Part shown: positions 61,824 to 64,000 of the stretch, one piece after another
How the letters are laid out: each line of letters begins with the position of its first letter
How positions within the stretch are numbered: the first letter of the stretch is position 1
From: Pseudomonadota bacterium
GTDB lineage: Bacteria; Myxococcota_A; UBA796; SXON01
Direction of reading: 5' to 3'
DNA: 64,000 bases
Assembly: GCA_030685065.1 (NCBI GenBank)
Contig: JAUXQH010000115.1
Coordinates: forward strand, 62,001-126,000
Made by a program: the position numbers and the translations under genes
Notes under the pieces: generated by a model
Databases searched by the model: none
Told to the model about the DNA's origin: nothing
The model's input: the letters and a program-made list of their open reading frames with translations, nothing else

Positions 61824-62393
61824 CTACTTCCCGCCCAGCGCCTTCTTCAGCCCGCGCAGCTCCACCACGCCGGTCGCGACGTTGATGGCGTACTCCATCG
61901 TGTGGTGCTCGCTCTCCACCGCCCGCACGATCCAGTTCGTGTCGACCACGTTGGTGTACAGCACGCGATGCGCGAGGGTGTCCGAGCCGCGCGCTTCGAG
62001 CCGCCAGGACCAGCGGGAGCCCTGGAGCGCGCCCGAGACCCACTCGCCGGTGATGACGTGCGCCGCCGGGTCGAGCGTGAGCTTCTGGCGGAAGTTGATG
62101 TTCGGGCCCACCACCCCGACCGAGAAGTCGACGACCACCACGTTCCCCTCGGTCGAGACGACCGTGGAGTCCGCCACCTGCGGCATCCACGCCTCGTAGG
62201 TGGCGAACGCGATCAGCTTCTGCCACACCACGTCGATGGGGGCGTGCACCAGCCCCATCGCGGTGACCTGGTGGAGGCGGCCGTCCGGCCGGGTCTCCAA
62301 CAGGGTGACCTCGCCACGGGCGAGCAGATCGTCGAGCGCCTCGGCCGCCGCGGGAACGCTCCCGGCGAGGAGCGCGGCGAGCGCCACGCTCAT
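61824..62393 (-). CDS. SRPBCC/START-type ligand-binding protein, exported
   Basis: Encodes 189 residues from ATG 62393, whose A is shared with the upstream TGA. The start SVALAALLAGSVPAAAEALD is a Sec signal. The mature part fits a polyketide-cyclase/START fold: HQVTAMGLVHAPIDVVWQKL, FATYEAWMPQVADSTVVSTE and SRWSWRLEARGSDTLAHRVL. Probably binds a hydrophobic ligand in the periplasm. Coupled to the GST gene. Confidence 0.8.
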   Translation of the reverse strand: MSVALAALLAGSVPAAAEALDDLLARGEVTLLETRPDGRLHQVTAMGLVHAPIDVVWQKLIAFATYEAWMPQVADSTVVSTEGNVVVVDFSVGVVGPNINFRQKLTLDPAAHVITGEWVSGALQGSRWSWRLEARGSDTLAHRVLYTNVVDTNWIVRAVESEHHTMEYAINVATGVVELRGLKKALGGK

Positions 62394-62986
62394 CAGCTGC
62401 GCGCGCGCAGGAACGCCGGCCGCGCCTTTCCGCGCGCGGCGTAGGCCTCCACCACCGGGAAGCCCTCGTTCAGCTTCATCACGCCCGCCCAGGCGACGAT
62501 GGCGATGACGAGGATGTCCGCCGCGCTGAACGTGTCGCCCACGAGCCACTCGCGCCCCTCGATCGCGTCGGTGAGCACGCGCAGGCACTCGTGGTACATC
62601 CGCGTCCCCTCCGCGATGACGGCGGCGTCCCGCTCGGCCTCGGGCTTGCGCAGCTCGTAGAACACCTTGGTGACGCCCGGCTCGAGCGTGACCATCGACC
62701 AGACGGCCCACTGGTAGTACTCGCCGCGGGCGCGTGTACCGATCTCCGGCGCGAGGCCGGGCACCTTGTCGGCGAGGTAGAGCGTGATGGCGGCGGACTC
62801 GAAGATCCGGGTGTCGCCGTCCACCAGCACCGGCACGACGCCGTGCGGATGGAGCTTCAGGTAGGCCTCGGACTTGTGCTCGCGCGCGGCCATGTCGACG
62901 TTGACGATCTCGCAGGCGAGGCCCGACTCTTCGAGGAGCCAGCGGGGGCGGGTGCCGCGGGAGAACTTGTTCGAGTAGAGCTGCAT
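62393..62986 (-). CDS. Glutathione S-transferase family protein
   Basis: Encodes 197 residues; ATG 62986 with GGAG is preferred over earlier starts. Thioredoxin-like half MQLYSNKFSRGTRPRWLLEE, PHGVVPVLVDGDTRIFESAA with the glutathione-binding Glu-Ser pair, then the all-helical half ending VVEAYAARGKARPAFLRARS. Detoxification or a stringent-starvation-like role. Cotranscribed with the START-type gene. Confidence 0.88.
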   Translation of the reverse strand: MQLYSNKFSRGTRPRWLLEESGLACEIVNVDMAAREHKSEAYLKLHPHGVVPVLVDGDTRIFESAAITLYLADKVPGLAPEIGTRARGEYYQWAVWSMVTLEPGVTKVFYELRKPEAERDAAVIAEGTRMYHECLRVLTDAIEGREWLVGDTFSAADILVIAIVAWAGVMKLNEGFPVVEAYAARGKARPAFLRARS

Positions 62987-63120
62987 GTCGGACTCCGGAG
63001 GGGCGGACGACGTACCGCGTCGCCGCGGGCTCCGCTTGCCCGTACGCGGCTGCCCGACGCCGAAAAACGGCGCGCGCGGCGCGGGGCCCGTGGCGCCCCC
63101 GATCGCGATAGGAGCCGCCC

Positions 63121-64000
63121 GTGTCCATCGCCACCGCCATCGCCCATCCGAACATCGCGCTCTGCAAGTACTGGGGCAAGCGCGACCGCGCGTTGAACCT
63201 GCCTGCAACGCCGAGCCTCTCGCTGACGCTCGCTCCGTACGCCACCCGCACCACCGTGAATTGGGGCGCCGAGGCCGACGAGGCCTGGCTCAACGGCAAG
63301 CTGCTCGACGGGAAGGAGGCGCGCCGCGTCTTCATGAACCTCGACCTGCTCGACCCGTGGCGGCCGCGCTGCATCGTCACCAGCGAGAACAATTTTCCGA
63401 CGGCGGCCGGCCTCGCCTCCTCGTCCTCCGGGTTCGCCGCGCTGGTGCTCGCGGCGGACGCCGCGTCCGGCCGCGATCGCCCGATCGAGGAGCTCGCGGT
63501 GTTCGCCCGACGCGGGTCCGGCAGCGCGACGCGGAGCCTGTTCGGCGGGTGGGTGGAGTGGCCGATGGGGAGCCGCGCGGACGGCACGGACAGCCACGGC
63601 ATCCCGCTCGCGCCGCCCGACCACTGGGACGTACGAATGCTCGTCGCGGTGCTGGCGTCGGGCCCCAAGGGCACGTCCTCCACGGACGGCATGCTGCACA
63701 CCCAGCAGACCTCCCCGTACTTCCCGGTGTGGACGGAGTGCGCGCCGCGCGACGTGAACGAGGCGCGCGAGGCGGTGCGCAACAAGGACATCGAGGCCCT
63801 CGGCGCGATCGTGGAGCGCTCCGCGATGCGCATGCACGCGAGCATGATGGCCGCCGATCCCCCCCTCTGCTACTGGCGCGCCGGCACGATGGCCGCGATC
63901 GACGCCGTGAAGGCGCTGCGCGCCTCGGGCGTCGGCGCCTGGTACACGATGGACGCGGGGCCGAACGTCAAGGTGCTCTGCGAAGCGGCGGACGCCGAGC
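63121..64000 (+). CDS. mvaD: Diphosphomevalonate decarboxylase, 3' end beyond window
   Basis: GTG 63121 has AGGAG at 6 nt and the frame stays open to the right edge (293 codons; the family is usually about 310-340). Motifs: IAHPNIALCKYWGKRDRALN, FPTAAGLASSSSGFAALVLA, ARRGSGSATRSLFGGWVEW with the conserved Arg, and WYTMDAGPNVKVL with the catalytic Asp. Decarboxylates mevalonate 5-diphosphate to isopentenyl diphosphate. It belongs to the same pathway as mvaA and the kinase; a minus-strand GST/START pair intervenes. Confidence 0.94.
   Translation, partial: MSIATAIAHPNIALCKYWGKRDRALNLPATPSLSLTLAPYATRTTVNWGAEADEAWLNGKLLDGKEARRVFMNLDLLDPWRPRCIVTSENNFPTAAGLASSSSGFAALVLAADAASGRDRPIEELAVFARRGSGSATRSLFGGWVEWPMGSRADGTDSHGIPLAPPDHWDVRMLVAVLASGPKGTSSTDGMLHTQQTSPYFPVWTECAPRDVNEAREAVRNKDIEALGAIVERSAMRMHASMMAADPPLCYWRAGTMAAIDAVKALRASGVGAWYTMDAGPNVKVLCEAADAE

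Overview
The DNA is uniformly high-GC and reads as a chromosome segment of a delta-proteobacterial (Myxococcota-like) bacterium. This is an inference from content: a mevalonate-pathway cluster with class II HMG-CoA reductase, a lamin-tail lipoprotein with an Asp/Ser/Thr-rich linker, many outer-envelope lipoproteins and a large accessory region. No rRNA or tRNA gene was recognised, so the taxon cannot be fixed.

Region 1-27 kb is a mosaic of small genes, mostly of unknown function. The left edge carries a two-gene minus-strand operon whose second gene has a Cys/Gly-rich block and runs off the window. A two-gene operon with ATGA overlap (2467-5159) is unrecognised and visibly lower in GC. A single-domain response regulator is split by about 1.41 kb that carries a degenerate IrrE-like gene, a membrane-protein gene and one copy of a dispersed repeat. 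That repeat encodes a peptide beginning M(H/Y)FTPSEIAENDRLAAEG and occurs five times, intact or decayed, always on the minus strand, between 1.5 and 16.7 kb. The region also holds likely defence or stress genes: an Abi_C/HEPN-like gene behind a PD-(D/E)XK gene, a pentapeptide-repeat/nuclease fusion, a DUF488 gene convergent with a conserved partner, a PIN-like gene, and two disordered acidic proteins with hydrophobic C-termini.

Region 28-43 kb is a defence island. A five-gene minus-strand operon reads hsdR, hsdS, a GIY-YIG nuclease, hsdM, then an Mrr-like nuclease with an N-terminal HTH, with every junction overlapping. Divergent from it is a ribbon-helix-helix regulator with a palindromic operator. 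A Pycsar pair follows: a cyclic-nucleotide-binding/TIR effector and a class III nucleotidyl cyclase. Next come a nuclease-like gene, a C39-like peptidase and a large serine recombinase that probably moves or moved the island.

Region 43-64 kb looks like core chromosome, with long well-spaced genes: an intradiol dioxygenase, a lipase and lipoprotein pair, a truncated haemoglobin and AlkD-like HEAT-repeat pair, a metallophosphoesterase, a B12-binding radical SAM enzyme, a ChrA transporter, a peptide-binding lipoprotein, an acyl-CoA synthetase, and three mevalonate-pathway genes (mvaA, mevalonate kinase, mvaD). mvaD is cut by the right edge. Intergenic regions here carry structured repeats: 23-bp direct repeats at 44.4 kb, 63-bp direct repeats at 46.2 kb, and a 158-bp element with 18-bp terminal inverted repeats at 55.7 kb.
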